NCBI RefSeq assembly: GCF_023168145.1
Contig: NZ_BQYK01000010.1
Span: 59,988-123,987, forward strand
DNA length: 64,000 nucleotides
Direction: 5' to 3'
From: Sporosarcina sp. NCCP-2222
GTDB lineage: Bacteria > Bacillota > Bacilli > Bacillales_A > Planococcaceae
In this document: positions 17,307 to 28,114 of the stretch, one piece after another
Numbering within the stretch: position 1 is the stretch's first letter
Layout: each line of letters starts with the position of its first letter
The notes under the pieces: model-generated
What the model saw: only the letters and a program-made list of their open reading frames with translations
Database searches by the model: none
Told to the model about the DNA's origin: nothing
Position numbers and translations under genes: made by a program

Positions 17307-18011
17307 ATGCAAACTTATGAATTTACAATGTTTTCTGCAGCACACCTACTTGTGATCATTATTTTCATCATTTTGGTTGGTTGCCTCTATGTATACAGAC
17401 ATCGGTTGCGCGACCGAGTGTCAAATTTACGAGGGATGGAACGTTCGTTCGCATTGGTTTTATTAGCGCTTGAAATTGGGTTTCATTTATGGATGATTGA
17501 GGCAGGAAGGTGGCGGCTCCAGGATTCATTGCCTCTAGAACTATGCAGCATTTCATTGCTCGCAACTGTTATTTTGCTGTGGACCGGTAGTCGATTGCTT
17601 GCGAATTTTGTTATCTTTGCCGGTATCGCTGGGGCACTTCAAGCAATGATCACACCTGTATTGGACATGAATTTCCCTCACTTTCGATTTTTTCATTTCT
17701 TCATTACGCATGCGGGAATCATCCTGACCGGTTTGTACTTTGTCTGGGTTCGGGGCTATACGCCGACCTTACGAGGAGTCTTTCAGGCATTCCTTTTGTT
17801 AAACCTACTTTTGCCACTCATCCTTTTTGTTAATAATAGAGTGGAAGGAAATTATATGTTCTTGTCTCGCAAACCCGTTAACGGGAGTTTACTTGATTAT
17901 TTAGGCCCGTATCCTTGGTATATTTTCTCCCTTGAAGCCGTTGCGCTCGGCATGTTTTTGATTATTTGGCTTCTGCTCAGACGGAAAAGCAAGCGGTCAC
18001 TTTCTGACTGA
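17307..18011 (+). CDS. ywaF: YwaF-like integral membrane protein (TIGR02206 family)
   Basis: A 234-residue membrane protein with about six or seven helices. The segments LPLELCSISLLATVILLWTG, HFRFFHFFITHAGIIL and VNGSLLDYLGPYPWYI match the conserved features of the TIGR02206/YwaF family, whose function is unknown. I chose ATG 17307 (MQTYEFTMFSAAHL) behind an AGGGTGAAGGGT site; an upstream in-frame start would include that site. It is divergent from the Pro/Tyr-rich gene. Confidence 0.8.
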   Translation: MQTYEFTMFSAAHLLVIIIFIILVGCLYVYRHRLRDRVSNLRGMERSFALVLLALEIGFHLWMIEAGRWRLQDSLPLELCSISLLATVILLWTGSRLLANFVIFAGIAGALQAMITPVLDMNFPHFRFFHFFITHAGIILTGLYFVWVRGYTPTLRGVFQAFLLLNLLLPLILFVNNRVEGNYMFLSRKPVNGSLLDYLGPYPWYIFSLEAVALGMFLIIWLLLRRKSKRSLSD

Positions 18012-18098
18012 ATTTACATGCTATTTCCTTTTTTGACTGGACAGAGGATTTATTTCAATGGTAAAATCTATTAACCAAGCACGAGGGAGGAAGCCCGC

Positions 18099-18290
18099 AT
18101 GTCAAATACCCAAGATAATCAAGCAAAAGCGAAAATGAGTTTAAAGGATGCTGTGAAACAACAGTTGGAGGCGAAGAAAAACAAAGCTAATCCAAACCGC
18201 ACGACTGGAAATTCCATGCAGCAAACACCGAAAATGAAAAGCCAGCAAGCAAAAAAAGTATCACAATCCCGTAGAAAAATGGGAGTGTAA
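18099..18290 (+). CDS. Small basic protein, 63 residues
   Basis: A very hydrophilic peptide of Lys, Gln, Ala and Asn (MSLKDAVKQQLEAKKNK then QQAKKVSQSRRKMGV). It is probably helical and then disordered, with no Cys and no membrane part. GAGGGAGG precedes ATG 18099 and a terminator follows, so it is likely expressed. I do not recognise the family; nucleic-acid binding would be a guess from charge alone. Confidence 0.6.
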   Translation: MSNTQDNQAKAKMSLKDAVKQQLEAKKNKANPNRTTGNSMQQTPKMKSQQAKKVSQSRRKMGV

Positions 18291-18339
18291 CGTTACTGAA
18301 GCTCAGCATCAAGCGTTTTAACGGATAATAAAAGACAGA

Positions 18340-18388
18340 ACAAAGCGACGGACAAACGATACGTTTTCTCGTCGCTTTGTGTGTTTTT
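18340..18388 (+). terminator. Terminator after the small basic gene
   Basis: ACAAAGCGACG (18340-18350) pairs perfectly with CGTCGCTTTGT (18370-18380), followed by GTGTTTTT. Confidence 0.8.
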
Positions 18389-18432
18389 ATAATCCTATCA
18401 ACTGGGGTCGATTCAGAAAGGAAATGATATCA

Positions 18433-18864
18433 GTGAGCGAACGGATAATTGAACTGCAGTCTGTTGAGGAAATGCTGAAAGGATTCCCGGTTATGCGCCA
18501 ATTGCGGACTCATTTATCAGAGGAATCGTATCTTACACTTGTTTTGGAAGCCCAAGAAAAAATGAGCTACCGGCAGCACGCGTTGCTCATTGATGGCCAG
18601 ATCGTCTCAATCATCGGCTGGATGCCCATGACCACCCTCTATTACGGCAATTATATTTGGATTTGCGACCTTGTGACAGACGCTTCTTTCCGCTCTCATG
18701 GCTATGGGGAAATGCTGCTGGAATTTGTACAAGAATTATCTCATGAAATGGGCTATGGCACTGTTGCGTTATCTTCGGGACTCGGAAGAACAGAGGCACA
18801 TCGTTTTTATGAAGAGAAAATGGGCTATGAAAAAGTAAGTTATGTTTTTAAACATGAACGCTGA
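18433..18864 (+). CDS. GNAT family N-acetyltransferase
   Basis: A 143-residue protein from GTG 18433, with AGGAAATGAT at 18419-18428 as a well-spaced ribosome site; ATG 18424 lies inside that site. The acetyl-CoA-binding motif is SHGYGEMLLEF (R/Q-x-x-G-x-G/A type), after strand IWICDLVTDASFR, and EAHRFYEEKMGYEKV is the usual GNAT C-terminal helix-strand. The substrate is unknown. It is close to fni (86 bases), perhaps co-transcribed. Confidence 0.82.
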   Translation: MSERIIELQSVEEMLKGFPVMRQLRTHLSEESYLTLVLEAQEKMSYRQHALLIDGQIVSIIGWMPMTTLYYGNYIWICDLVTDASFRSHGYGEMLLEFVQELSHEMGYGTVALSSGLGRTEAHRFYEEKMGYEKVSYVFKHER

Positions 18865-18950
18865 CAAGTCATTTAGATGAATAAATGAAGGCAATCGCCT
18901 ATACTGATAATGGGCCAGAAATGAATGGGTGGCGGGAAGGCGGAAGAGAA

Positions 18951-19982
18951 GTGACGGAGGCAATCCATAAACGAAAATCGGAACATATTAACATCACTTT
19001 AAACGAGAAAGTGACGGGCACCAATATTACGACCGGGTTCGAACGGGTCGGATTCATACATAATGCATTACCTGAAGTAGATTTCGAATCGATTCAGTTA
19101 CAATGCACATTTGTCAAACGGACATGCGCGAAACCATTCCTAATCAGTTCGATGACAGGCGGCGCGGCATTTGCGGAGACGATAAACCGAAATCTGGCGA
19201 TTGCAGCGGAAGAGCAAGGCTGGACCTTAGCTTTAGGCTCGATGCGTGCTTTAATCGAAAGTGAACAGCATCGTGAATCGTTCCAGGTTAGAAAGTACGC
19301 GCCGAGCGTACCAATCATTGCGAATCTCGGGGCGGTACAGTTCAATTATGGATTCGGTTCGGAAGAATGCATGAGGATAATAGAAATGAGTGAAGCAGAT
19401 GCGCTTGTGCTTCATTTGAACAGCATCCAGGAAGTAATCCAATCGGATGGCAATACAAATTTTAAATCACTTCTTCAAAAAATTGAGGATGTATGCAAAT
19501 CATTGCCCGTGCCTGTCGGCGTAAAAGAAGTCGGTTGGGGAATCGACGGGGAGACGGCTAGAAAATTATGTGATGCAGGAGTGCAATTTATCGATGTGGC
19601 GGGCGCTGGAGGCACATCCTGGAGCCAGGTAGAGAAATTCCGGGCTGATAATCCGATTAAACGTAAGGCGGCTGAAACATTCAGCGGGTGGGGCATACCG
19701 ACTGCAGAAAGCATCATTGCCGTCCGTCAGCATGCGGGAAATGAACAAACTGTCATCGGCAGTGGCGGCATGCACACTGGGTTAGACGCGGCAAAAGCAA
19801 TCGCTCTCGGTGCAGATCTCGTTGGCTTCGGAAAATCAATTTTGAAAGAAGCGACAGAATCGGTTGATGACGTATTACGTGTCATGCAAACGATCGAGCT
19901 GGAATTAAAGATGGCTATGTTTGGAATCGGTGCTTCCTCGATAGACGAGCTGCAACAAACGGATCGTATTTATTTCAACTAA
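18951..19982 (+). CDS. fni: Type II isopentenyl-diphosphate delta-isomerase (FMN-dependent)
   Basis: A 343-residue TIM-barrel flavoprotein that interconverts IPP and DMAPP for isoprenoid synthesis. Features: HKRKSEHI at the start, ISSMTGG, FANLGAV-like IANLGAVQ, HLNSIQE (catalytic His/Gln region), GVKEVGWG, DVAGAGGTSW, and the FMN phosphate site near VIGSGGMHTGLDAAKAIALGAD. It needs FMN, NADPH and Mg. I chose GTG 18951 with GGAAGGCGGAAGAG upstream, matching the short N-terminus of known Fni proteins. The frame is open to ATG 18885 but the extra 22 residues look unlike the family. Confidence 0.9.
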   Translation: MTEAIHKRKSEHINITLNEKVTGTNITTGFERVGFIHNALPEVDFESIQLQCTFVKRTCAKPFLISSMTGGAAFAETINRNLAIAAEEQGWTLALGSMRALIESEQHRESFQVRKYAPSVPIIANLGAVQFNYGFGSEECMRIIEMSEADALVLHLNSIQEVIQSDGNTNFKSLLQKIEDVCKSLPVPVGVKEVGWGIDGETARKLCDAGVQFIDVAGAGGTSWSQVEKFRADNPIKRKAAETFSGWGIPTAESIIAVRQHAGNEQTVIGSGGMHTGLDAAKAIALGADLVGFGKSILKEATESVDDVLRVMQTIELELKMAMFGIGASSIDELQQTDRIYFN

Positions 19983-20005
19983 AAGCCTATTAGAGAAAAG
20001 ATAAT

Positions 20006-20045
20006 GAAGACAGCCATTTCCATAGGAATGACTGTCTTCTTTTTT
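20006..20045. terminator. Terminator between fni and ribH
   Basis: GAAGACAG (20006-20013) pairs with CTGTCTTC (20032-20039), with a further CATT..AATG inner pairing, then TTTTTT. It is strong for fni; on the other strand the T tract is weaker but it could also end the rib transcript. Confidence 0.8.
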
Positions 20046-20057
20046 GAAAATGCTGCC

Positions 20058-20531
20058 TTACTGTTTTGCTATCTGTCTCATCAGATTGCCCATTTCAATT
20101 GCCGAGGTGCCAGCATCCCAGCCTTTATTACCTGCTTTCGTGCCGGCTCTTTCAACGGCCTGTTCTATGGAATCGGTCGTTACTACACCAAAAATGACCG
20201 GGACCCCTTCAGATAGATTAATTGAGGAAATCCCTTTCGCCACTTCATTGCATACGTAGTCGAAGTGGGGAGTGGATCCTCTGATGACTGTACCTAACGC
20301 AATAACGGCGTCATACTTTTTGGAAGCAGCCAATTTTTTTGCGACAAGGGGAATCTCGAAAGCACCTGGCACCCAAGCGACATCCACATCTTCTTGCTCA
20401 ACGCCGTGTCTACGCAATGCATCTTCCGCGCCGCTCAACAGTTTACCAGTAATAAATTCATTAAAACGTGAAACGACAATTCCAATTTTCAGTCCAGTTC
20501 CTATTAAATGACCTTCATATGTTGTACCCAT
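20058..20531 (-). CDS. ribH: 6,7-dimethyl-8-ribityllumazine synthase
   Basis: A 157-residue enzyme that condenses the 4-carbon butanone phosphate with the ribitylamino-pyrimidine; it forms 60-mers or pentamers. Family features are intact: [46 protein letters not shown] (catalytic His in the GxTPHxD segment), and [22 protein letters not shown]. The start ATG 20531 follows AAGGAGG. It is the last gene of the rib operon, 13 bases after ribBA. Confidence 0.96.
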   Translation of the reverse strand: MGTTYEGHLIGTGLKIGIVVSRFNEFITGKLLSGAEDALRRHGVEQEDVDVAWVPGAFEIPLVAKKLAASKKYDAVIALGTVIRGSTPHFDYVCNEVAKGISSINLSEGVPVIFGVVTTDSIEQAVERAGTKAGNKGWDAGTSAIEMGNLMRQIAKQ

Positions 20532-20544
20532 TATATTTTCCTCC

Positions 20545-21738
20545 TTACGCTTTCAGCAAGTGACCTAGTTTTTGTTTTTTCGTTTCCATGTAGACGCTGT
20601 TTTCTTCGCGGACCGGCAATTCGATTGGGATGCGCTCGTTAACCGTTATGCCGTATGCTGTTAAGGCATTTATTTTCCGAGGGTTGTTGGTCAGCAAGTT
20701 AATCTTTGTGACCCCTAAATCCTTTAACATTTGCGCGCATTGGTAATAGTCCCGTTCATCATCCTGGAAGCCTAATTTTTCATTCGCTTCCACCGTATCC
20801 ATGCCTTGTTCCTGTAATTGATATGCTTTGAATTTATTCACAAGGCCAATGCCTCGTCCTTCCTGGCGCATATAAAGCAGGATGCCCGTTCCGGCTTCCT
20901 CAATCTGCCTTAGCGCCGCTTCCAGCTGCGGGCCGCAATCACATCGATAAGATCCGAATATGTCCCCGGTCATGCATTCAGAATGGATACGGACGAGAGG
21001 GGCATCCATCTCGTCGGGTTTGCCTTTTACAAGCGCTACATGTTCACGGCCTGTCAGTGTTTCTGTATAGGCAGTCGCTTTAAAGTGGCCGTATGATGTA
21101 GGCAAGTCGATATCGGCAATGCGGTCTATGAGTTTGTCATGTTTTTTACGGTAGGCGATCAATTGTTCGATTGTCAGAATAACAAGACCAAACCGTTCGG
21201 CAAGTTCAATTAGTTGGTTGCCGCGAGCCATCGTTCCATCCTCATTCATAATTTCACAAATGACACCCGCTTTTTTTGAACCGGCAAGCATAGCCAGATC
21301 TACCGCTGCCTCTGTGTGGCCAGCCCTAAGCAGGACACCGCCGTTGTTTGCGACTAACGGAAAGATATGTCCCGGTTGTCTGAAATCAGAAAGGGAAGCA
21401 TGTGGCTCAATCATTTTCTGGATCGTTTCTGATCTTTCAAAAGCTGAGATGCCGGTATGGGATTCAGCATGATCTATACTTACCGTGAAAGCTGTCCCAT
21501 GTGTGTCTGTATTTTTTTGAATCATCGGTGTTAATCCAAGTTGTTGAGCTAGCGACTCAGCAACCGGTACACAAATCAATCCACGCCCTTCTGTTGCCAT
21601 GAAATTGATCATTTCAGGTGTGGCAAACTCGGCAAGCGCTACAAAATCGCCTTCATCCTCGCGGTCTTCATCATCAACAACGATAATTGGTTTACCGCGT
21701 TTCAATTCATCAATTGCTATTTCAACTGTTGTATACAT
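20545..21738 (-). CDS. ribBA: Bifunctional DHBP synthase / GTP cyclohydrolase II
   Basis: A 397-residue fusion. The N-terminal half (about 1-200) makes 3,4-dihydroxy-2-butanone 4-phosphate; [16 protein letters not shown] and the [12 protein letters not shown] segment carry its acidic metal site. The C-terminal half is GTP cyclohydrolase II, with zinc cysteines in [17 protein letters not shown] and the RQEGRGIGL motif. Both feed riboflavin synthesis. Two ATGs are possible (21744 and 21738); I chose the second, giving [16 protein letters not shown]. It is 13 bases after ribE. Confidence 0.95.
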   Translation of the reverse strand: MYTTVEIAIDELKRGKPIIVVDDEDREDEGDFVALAEFATPEMINFMATEGRGLICVPVAESLAQQLGLTPMIQKNTDTHGTAFTVSIDHAESHTGISAFERSETIQKMIEPHASLSDFRQPGHIFPLVANNGGVLLRAGHTEAAVDLAMLAGSKKAGVICEIMNEDGTMARGNQLIELAERFGLVILTIEQLIAYRKKHDKLIDRIADIDLPTSYGHFKATAYTETLTGREHVALVKGKPDEMDAPLVRIHSECMTGDIFGSYRCDCGPQLEAALRQIEEAGTGILLYMRQEGRGIGLVNKFKAYQLQEQGMDTVEANEKLGFQDDERDYYQCAQMLKDLGVTKINLLTNNPRKINALTAYGITVNERIPIELPVREENSVYMETKKQKLGHLLKA

Positions 21739-21751
21739 TGGCATCCTGTCC

Positions 21752-22405
21752 TCACTTTAGAAATCCGTTAGCGGACAATACGTCTATTGACAAGCCGCCT
21801 TCCGGTGTCACGTGATGTCGTTTGAAGAGTAGTTGCTCCATATATTTAACGAGCATGTCGCATTCGATATTTACATTGGATCCGACCTTTTTTCGGCCGA
21901 TTTGTGAATCCTTTTGTGTTGCAGGAATTAAAGAGATCGTAAACGCATCGTCCCTAACAGCAAATATAGTAAGTGATGTGCCGTCAATTGCAATTGATCC
22001 TTTTTCCATAATGTAAGGCAGCAGCTCATGCTGTGTACGAATCTCCATATAGACCGAGTTCGATGCCGGCTTGATTGATACTATTTCCCCGACCTGATCC
22101 ACATGGCCAGAGACAAAATGTCCACCGAAACGTCCGTTTGCAGCAATGGCACGTTCCAAATTTACGTGGCTGCCAGGTTTCATAGACGAAAGGGTAGTGG
22201 AAGCAAACGTTTCAGGCATGACATCCGCTCTAAAAAAGGTAGATGTAAATTCAACAACCGTAAGACAAACACCGTCCACTGCGATGCTATCTCCTTTGTG
22301 TACGTCTTCCAGCACTTTTTTGCAATGGATTGTCAATTGCATAGAATAAGTGTCTCTTTTAATTTCTTGTATGACGCCAATTTCTTCTACGATCCCAGTG
22401 AACAA
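21752..22405 (-). CDS. ribE: Riboflavin synthase (alpha subunit type)
   Basis: A 217-residue trimeric enzyme that dismutates two lumazines to riboflavin. The two homologous lumazine-binding halves are visible: [10 protein letters not shown] with [10 protein letters not shown] and HVNLERA, then [12 protein letters not shown] with IDGTSLTIF. The start codon is TTG at 22403-22405, because the conserved MFTGIVEE begins exactly there, after AAAGGAGGTGTC. It overlaps ribD by 19 bases, so translation is probably coupled. Confidence 0.95.
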   Translation of the reverse strand: MFTGIVEEIGVIQEIKRDTYSMQLTIHCKKVLEDVHKGDSIAVDGVCLTVVEFTSTFFRADVMPETFASTTLSSMKPGSHVNLERAIAANGRFGGHFVSGHVDQVGEIVSIKPASNSVYMEIRTQHELLPYIMEKGSIAIDGTSLTIFAVRDDAFTISLIPATQKDSQIGRKKVGSNVNIECDMLVKYMEQLLFKRHHVTPEGGLSIDVLSANGFLK

Positions 22406-23490
22406 GAAGCTGACACCTCCTTTGAAAAGAGGGCGTGCAAACGAATGTCAGTGCCGATTTGTGTAACACTGAAGATTTGTAAAAGCTCAGATTCGGAGAT
22501 AGACGATCTTCCGTTATTTTCGAAAAGGGAAGGGCCATTGCCTACCAACTTGGGAGCCATATACAAGTAAAGTTCTTGTGCAAGTCCCTGGTCGATAAAA
22601 CTTGAATGGACATGACTGCCGCCTTCTACAAGCACAGTCATGATACCCATTTTGGCTAAACGAACCAACACTTCTGTCAGAAAATCTGCATGTTCTGGAA
22701 TTGCTTCTACACGAACATGCGGAAATTCGTTAAAAGAGTCAATGCCTTTTGCATCAGCCATTGTAAAAAGGATCGTTTGTGATACGCAGTCTGATATGAC
22801 ATGCGCAGTTTTTGGCGTCCGGAGACGTCGATCTAAAATAATTCGAATTGGATTCTTTCCACCATGGGGCAAACGGGTGGTGAGGAAAGGGTTATCTTGA
22901 AGAATAGTTTGTACGCCAACCAGTATTGCGTCATGGGTATGGCGGAGGTAATGGACATCTAGTCTAGCTTGCTCAGATGTGATCCATTTGCTGTCCCCAT
23001 GCTGCGTCGCTAATCGGCCATCCAAGGTGGTGGCAGCCTTTAGCGTGACGTACGGCTTTTGCTGTTGGATAAAATGAAAAAATGCCCGGTTGCTGAAATC
23101 TGCCTCTTCGTTTGGAAACATTGTTACTTCAATACCTGCATCTCGAAGAAGCCCGATCCCTTTGCCGCTAACGGCAGGGTTCGGATCAATAGATGCTATG
23201 AAAACACGGCGAATACCGCTCGCAATTATTGCCTCTGTGCATGGAGGCGTTTGGCCAGTATGGGCGCAAGGTTCCAACGTAACATAAAGGTCGGCGCCTG
23301 CAGCTAATTTTCCTGCCATACGCAGTGCGTGGACTTCTGCATGCGGCGTTCCAGCTTTCACATGAAAACCTGTGCCGACAACTTGTCCATTCGCAACACA
23401 AACAGCCCCGACAATCGGATTCGGAGAGGTTTGGCCGGCGGCGGTGCGTGCCAACTGGACTGCAAGCTGCATATAATCATCATGTTCCAT
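22387..23490 (-). CDS. ribD: Bifunctional pyrimidine deaminase / reductase RibD
   Basis: A 367-residue enzyme. The N-terminal deaminase has the zinc site HAEVHAL and PCAHTGQTPPC. The C-terminal reductase (about 145-360) has KAATTLDGRLATQHGDSKWITS and the VEGGSHVHSSFI motif, and uses NADPH. It performs steps two and three of riboflavin synthesis. The start ATG 23490 follows GAGAGGGGGA. The long open frame upstream covers the FMN riboswitch and is not coding. It is the first gene of ribDE-BA-H. Confidence 0.95.
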   Translation of the reverse strand: MEHDDYMQLAVQLARTAAGQTSPNPIVGAVCVANGQVVGTGFHVKAGTPHAEVHALRMAGKLAAGADLYVTLEPCAHTGQTPPCTEAIIASGIRRVFIASIDPNPAVSGKGIGLLRDAGIEVTMFPNEEADFSNRAFFHFIQQQKPYVTLKAATTLDGRLATQHGDSKWITSEQARLDVHYLRHTHDAILVGVQTILQDNPFLTTRLPHGGKNPIRIILDRRLRTPKTAHVISDCVSQTILFTMADAKGIDSFNEFPHVRVEAIPEHADFLTEVLVRLAKMGIMTVLVEGGSHVHSSFIDQGLAQELYLYMAPKLVGNGPSLFENNGRSSISESELLQIFSVTQIGTDIRLHALFSKEVSASCSLGS

Positions 23491-23498
23491 GTCATTCC

Positions 23499-23518
23499 CC
23501 CTCTCTAATAAGAAAGGG
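23499..23518 (-). promoter_or_regulatory. Hairpin that may hide the ribD ribosome site
   Basis: On the minus strand CCCTTTC and GAGAGGG pair over 7 bases (one G-U) around a 6-base loop. The second arm is the ribD ribosome-binding site. No T run follows, so translational control by the riboswitch is more likely here than transcription termination. Confidence 0.5.
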
Positions 23519-23552
23519 CAGATCAGTAAGGGCATGCAACAATCTATACAAA

Positions 23553-23692
23553 AACTTCTCCCATCCAGACTTTTACTGTCGGTGCCGGAGTTACACCAGC
23601 TCCACCGTTTCCTAGAAGAAAACGGGTCACGGACTGACGAGCCATACGCTCGATCACCGCCGGTAAGGAATTTCACCTTGCCCCGAAGATTT
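23553..23692 (-). promoter_or_regulatory. FMN riboswitch (RFN element) of the rib operon
   Basis: On the minus strand the conserved RFN blocks appear in order: ATCTTCGGGGCAAGGTGAAA, ACCGGCGGT, the variable stem, AGTCCGTGACCC, GGTGGAGCTGGTGTAA, and ACAGTAAAAGTCTGGATGGGAGAAG. The outer CTTC and GAAG arms close the first stem. FMN binding turns the operon down. It lies about 60 bases before the ribD start. Confidence 0.97.
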
Positions 23693-23767
23693 GTACAATT
23701 GTGCGGACTAACCGTAACATAGAAAAATAGATGCTGCCAATCCATTAAATGACCCAGGCAAGAAAAT

Positions 23768-23790
23768 AGGGGACATAGACCCCTTTTTTT
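23768..23790 (+). terminator. Orphan terminator-like hairpin
   Basis: AGGGG (23768-23772) pairs with CCCCT (23780-23784), followed by seven T on the plus strand. No plus-strand gene ends nearby, so its purpose is unclear; it may stop antisense transcription through the rib region or be a relic. Confidence 0.4.
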
Positions 23791-23958
23791 GATGCGATTA
23801 GACTTTAATGGCGTGGATTTTCGTTTTAACTCGTAAAAATATAATGAGAAAGTTGTATATGAGAATTACTTAGAAAAAGCAGCTTTACGGTTTGTCGATT
23901 AGTAATTTAGGTGGAAATGCGAACGTATATTTGGTATAATAAAAATAACACTAACTAA

Positions 23959-25498
<1,540 letters not shown>

Positions 25499-26851
25499 TT
25501 ATCCTTTTGTTCGAAGTATTTTCAATCCTAAATTCTCCAACATATCAAAAAAGTGAGGACAAGTTTTAGAAACACACCCTGGATCATTTAGGCTAATCCC
25601 TTCTATTTTTGAACCAATCAACGCTAATGACATAGCAACCCTATGGTCGTCAAATGTATGTAGCAAAGCTGGTTTTGGATTACCTGGATACACTTTTAAT
25701 CCGTCTCTATATTCCTCCACCTTGATACCCAATTCAGTTAGAGAATAACAAATTGCACTAATGCGATCTGATTCATGATAGCGAATATGTTCCACATCTT
25801 TTATGGTTATTGGACCATCTGCGAACGGAGCTATTGCTGCAAGTGTCAAGGTTTGATCTGACATTTCCCTCATCGAAATTTCAAAACCGCCTTTTAATTG
25901 AGCAGCACCTTCCAGTTCAATAAATGAAGGCCCCTTTGTTACGTTACAGCCCATTCTTTTAAGAATGTCTACCATTTTTATATCTGGTTGTTTTGTTTCA
26001 TAAGTTAGATTTCGAATTCGAATTTTACCATTTGTTAGGGCTGCGAGAGCAAGAAAGTAACAAGCTGTAGAAGCATCGGCTTCTAACTCTAATTCTTGGG
26101 GCATGTAATGTGATGGATTAATTACGATTTTCTCTAATTTGTTATCATAAACAACCTGAGCTCCAAATTTCTCCATTAACTGCAATGTCAAATATACATA
26201 TGAGTGTTGAACAATGTAATCTTTAATATTCAAATTTACTGACCCTTTAGCATAAGGCGATGGAATCAGGATACCACTAATAAATTGGCTAGAAAGTTTT
26301 CCAGAAAGGCTAACATGGCCTCCGGATAATTCTTTGCCTTTTATTGAAATAGGATAATAACCCATCTCATTCAAATATGAAATATCCGCACCTAGCTCTT
26401 GTAAAGCGTCTATTAAAGGAGAAATAGGTCTTTTACTCATACTTTCGCTTGCCTCGATTTCCCATGCTCCATTATTTGATAACGCTAATGCTCCTGGTAA
26501 AAACCTTGCAATTGTACCTGCAGCACCAATGTACAGACTGCTAGATGAATTCCATTCTCCCCCCTTCCCTTCTATGAAGACCGTATTATCGCGAATTTCT
26601 ATCTCTATGCCTAACTTTCTCAAGGAATCTATGCACCAATACGAGTCATCGCTTTTTAATATCCCTGTAATCTTCGATCTTCCATTTGCTAAAGCGCTTA
26701 TTATTAATGCTCGATTTGTTAGACTCTTGCTTCCAGGTATCGTCACAGATCCATTCATTCTTTTTTCACTTGGTGAAACCATAACCGTTTTCACATCAGC
26801 TAATGGCGACCAAGGACTACGGGCTCTTTCATCAAATTGATTGCTTTCCAA
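25499..26851 (-). CDS. aroA: Divergent EPSP synthase (3-phosphoshikimate 1-carboxyvinyltransferase)
   Basis: A 450-residue enolpyruvyl transferase. Active-site landmarks remain: PGSKSLTNRAL (Lys 42), SKRPISPL (substrate Arg), MSDQTLTLAA (catalytic Asp), RYHESDRI (Glu/Arg), FDDHRVAMSLAL and a late Lys in CVSKTCPHFF. The PEP/glyphosate loop is unusual: GAAGTIARF (109-117) replaces the common NAGTAMRP, so Asn and Pro are both changed. The start is TTG 26851 after GGAGTGAT, giving an extra 20-residue head. It stands alone, away from other aro genes, and is divergent from a LysR regulator. This suggests an accessory or transferred copy. Family membership is sure; physiological role is not. Confidence 0.82.
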   Translation of the reverse strand: MESNQFDERARSPWSPLADVKTVMVSPSEKRMNGSVTIPGSKSLTNRALIISALANGRSKITGILKSDDSYWCIDSLRKLGIEIEIRDNTVFIEGKGGEWNSSSSLYIGAAGTIARFLPGALALSNNGAWEIEASESMSKRPISPLIDALQELGADISYLNEMGYYPISIKGKELSGGHVSLSGKLSSQFISGILIPSPYAKGSVNLNIKDYIVQHSYVYLTLQLMEKFGAQVVYDNKLEKIVINPSHYMPQELELEADASTACYFLALAALTNGKIRIRNLTYETKQPDIKMVDILKRMGCNVTKGPSFIELEGAAQLKGGFEISMREMSDQTLTLAAIAPFADGPITIKDVEHIRYHESDRISAICYSLTELGIKVEEYRDGLKVYPGNPKPALLHTFDDHRVAMSLALIGSKIEGISLNDPGCVSKTCPHFFDMLENLGLKILRTKG

Positions 26852-26969
26852 TATAAATCACTCCATTTGGCCAAAATCATATATTTTTTTCCGTATATTT
26901 ATTATAATCATGATATTGGTATAAATGAAATTCATATATTTGATGACAGCTATAGGTGGTATCTATGAC

Positions 26970-27884
26970 ATGCACATGAATTTATATTATGTATTTTATA
27001 TAACCGCAATAGAAAAAAATTTTAGCAAGGCCGCACAAAGGCTGTATATTACACAACCTAGTGTTAGTCATGCAATTAAACAATTAGAGGAAAGACTAGG
27101 GGTACAACTTTTCCTAAGAACCTCAAAAGGTGTAAAAGTGACTTATGAGGGCGAAATATTACAAGGCTATATTCAGCAAGCTTTTGGATTAATTGAAAAC
27201 GCAGAACGGAAAATTTCCAAGTTGAAAACCTTAGAAAACGGCCAAGTTACTATTGGAGGCAGTGATTCGACATGCAAGCATTACTTGTTACCATATGTAC
27301 AAACTTTTCAAGACATTTTCCCGGATATAAAAATCAAATTACAACATGGGTCAACGCCTCAAATTATTGAGAAACTAACTAGTGGAATGATTGATATAGG
27401 GATCATTCATCTGCCAATAAACCAAAGTGAAATACAACTGACAGAGTTTCTGAATATCAACAGTACCTTTATAGCTGGAGAAAAATACAAAGATTTAGCT
27501 AATAGAACAGTTACACTTGAAGACTTAATCAACTATCCAATTATCACTTTCTCGGCAGCTAGCAGTACGAGAAGATTCTTAGATCAGCTATTTCATAAAT
27601 ACGGGCTTGTTTGTAAGCCGGACATCGAAGTAGGGAGTGTGGAATTGCTAATTGAATGTGCAAAAATCGGAATGGGTATTGCATTTGTCACTAAAGAATT
27701 GGTTGAAAAAGAGTTATCAAACGGTGAATTAATTGAAATTCGGTTAAATGAAAATCTGGAAATGCGAAAAATTGGATTAATAACCCAAAAGGATACTCCT
27801 TTATCAATCGCAGCAGACAAGTTTTTTAAGCATTTAACCAATGGTGCATTTGAGGAACAAAGTGATTGCAAACCACACACTTGA
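26970..27884 (+). CDS. LysR family transcriptional regulator
   Basis: A 304-residue protein. The N-terminal winged helix is clear: FYITAIEKNFSKAAQRLYIT then QPSVSHAIKQLEERLG and LFLRTSKGVKVTYEGE. The effector-binding domain (about 90-295) has the usual periplasmic-binding fold pattern with IIEKLTSGMIDIGII. It is divergent from the EPSP-synthase-like gene, so it most likely controls that gene; LysR proteins typically bind the shared promoter and respond to a pathway metabolite. AGGTGG precedes ATG 26970; ATG 26976 is also possible. Confidence 0.85.
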   Translation: MHMNLYYVFYITAIEKNFSKAAQRLYITQPSVSHAIKQLEERLGVQLFLRTSKGVKVTYEGEILQGYIQQAFGLIENAERKISKLKTLENGQVTIGGSDSTCKHYLLPYVQTFQDIFPDIKIKLQHGSTPQIIEKLTSGMIDIGIIHLPINQSEIQLTEFLNINSTFIAGEKYKDLANRTVTLEDLINYPIITFSAASSTRRFLDQLFHKYGLVCKPDIEVGSVELLIECAKIGMGIAFVTKELVEKELSNGELIEIRLNENLEMRKIGLITQKDTPLSIAADKFFKHLTNGAFEEQSDCKPHT

Positions 27885-28011
27885 AGATACCCAAGGGTGA
27901 GCCTTTGTCTAAGTACCGCATTGATTTTACAACTGATATTCGAGATCGAATCAAATAAAAAGATGAGGCACAATGACTGGTATAATAGTAAGAACAGCTT
28001 TACTTTTACAT

Positions 28012-28058
28012 AAAGAATTGCTTAGTTCATTGGAAAACTAAGCAATTCTTTATTTTTT
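28012..28058. terminator. Bidirectional terminator
   Basis: A perfect 14-bp stem, AAAGAATTGCTTAG (28012-28025) with CTAAGCAATTCTTT (28038-28051), with T and A tracts on either side, lies between convergent genes. Confidence 0.85.
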
Positions 28059-28114
28059 GGTATGCTAATACACATCAAAAAGTTTGTTGTATGCAAAATT
28101 GTATTGATTTACTA

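Noticed and set aside
27885-27980. Transposase remnant after the LysR gene
   Set aside because: A short open stretch reads vaguely like the end of a transposase, but I could not match it to a family, and no inverted repeats flank it.
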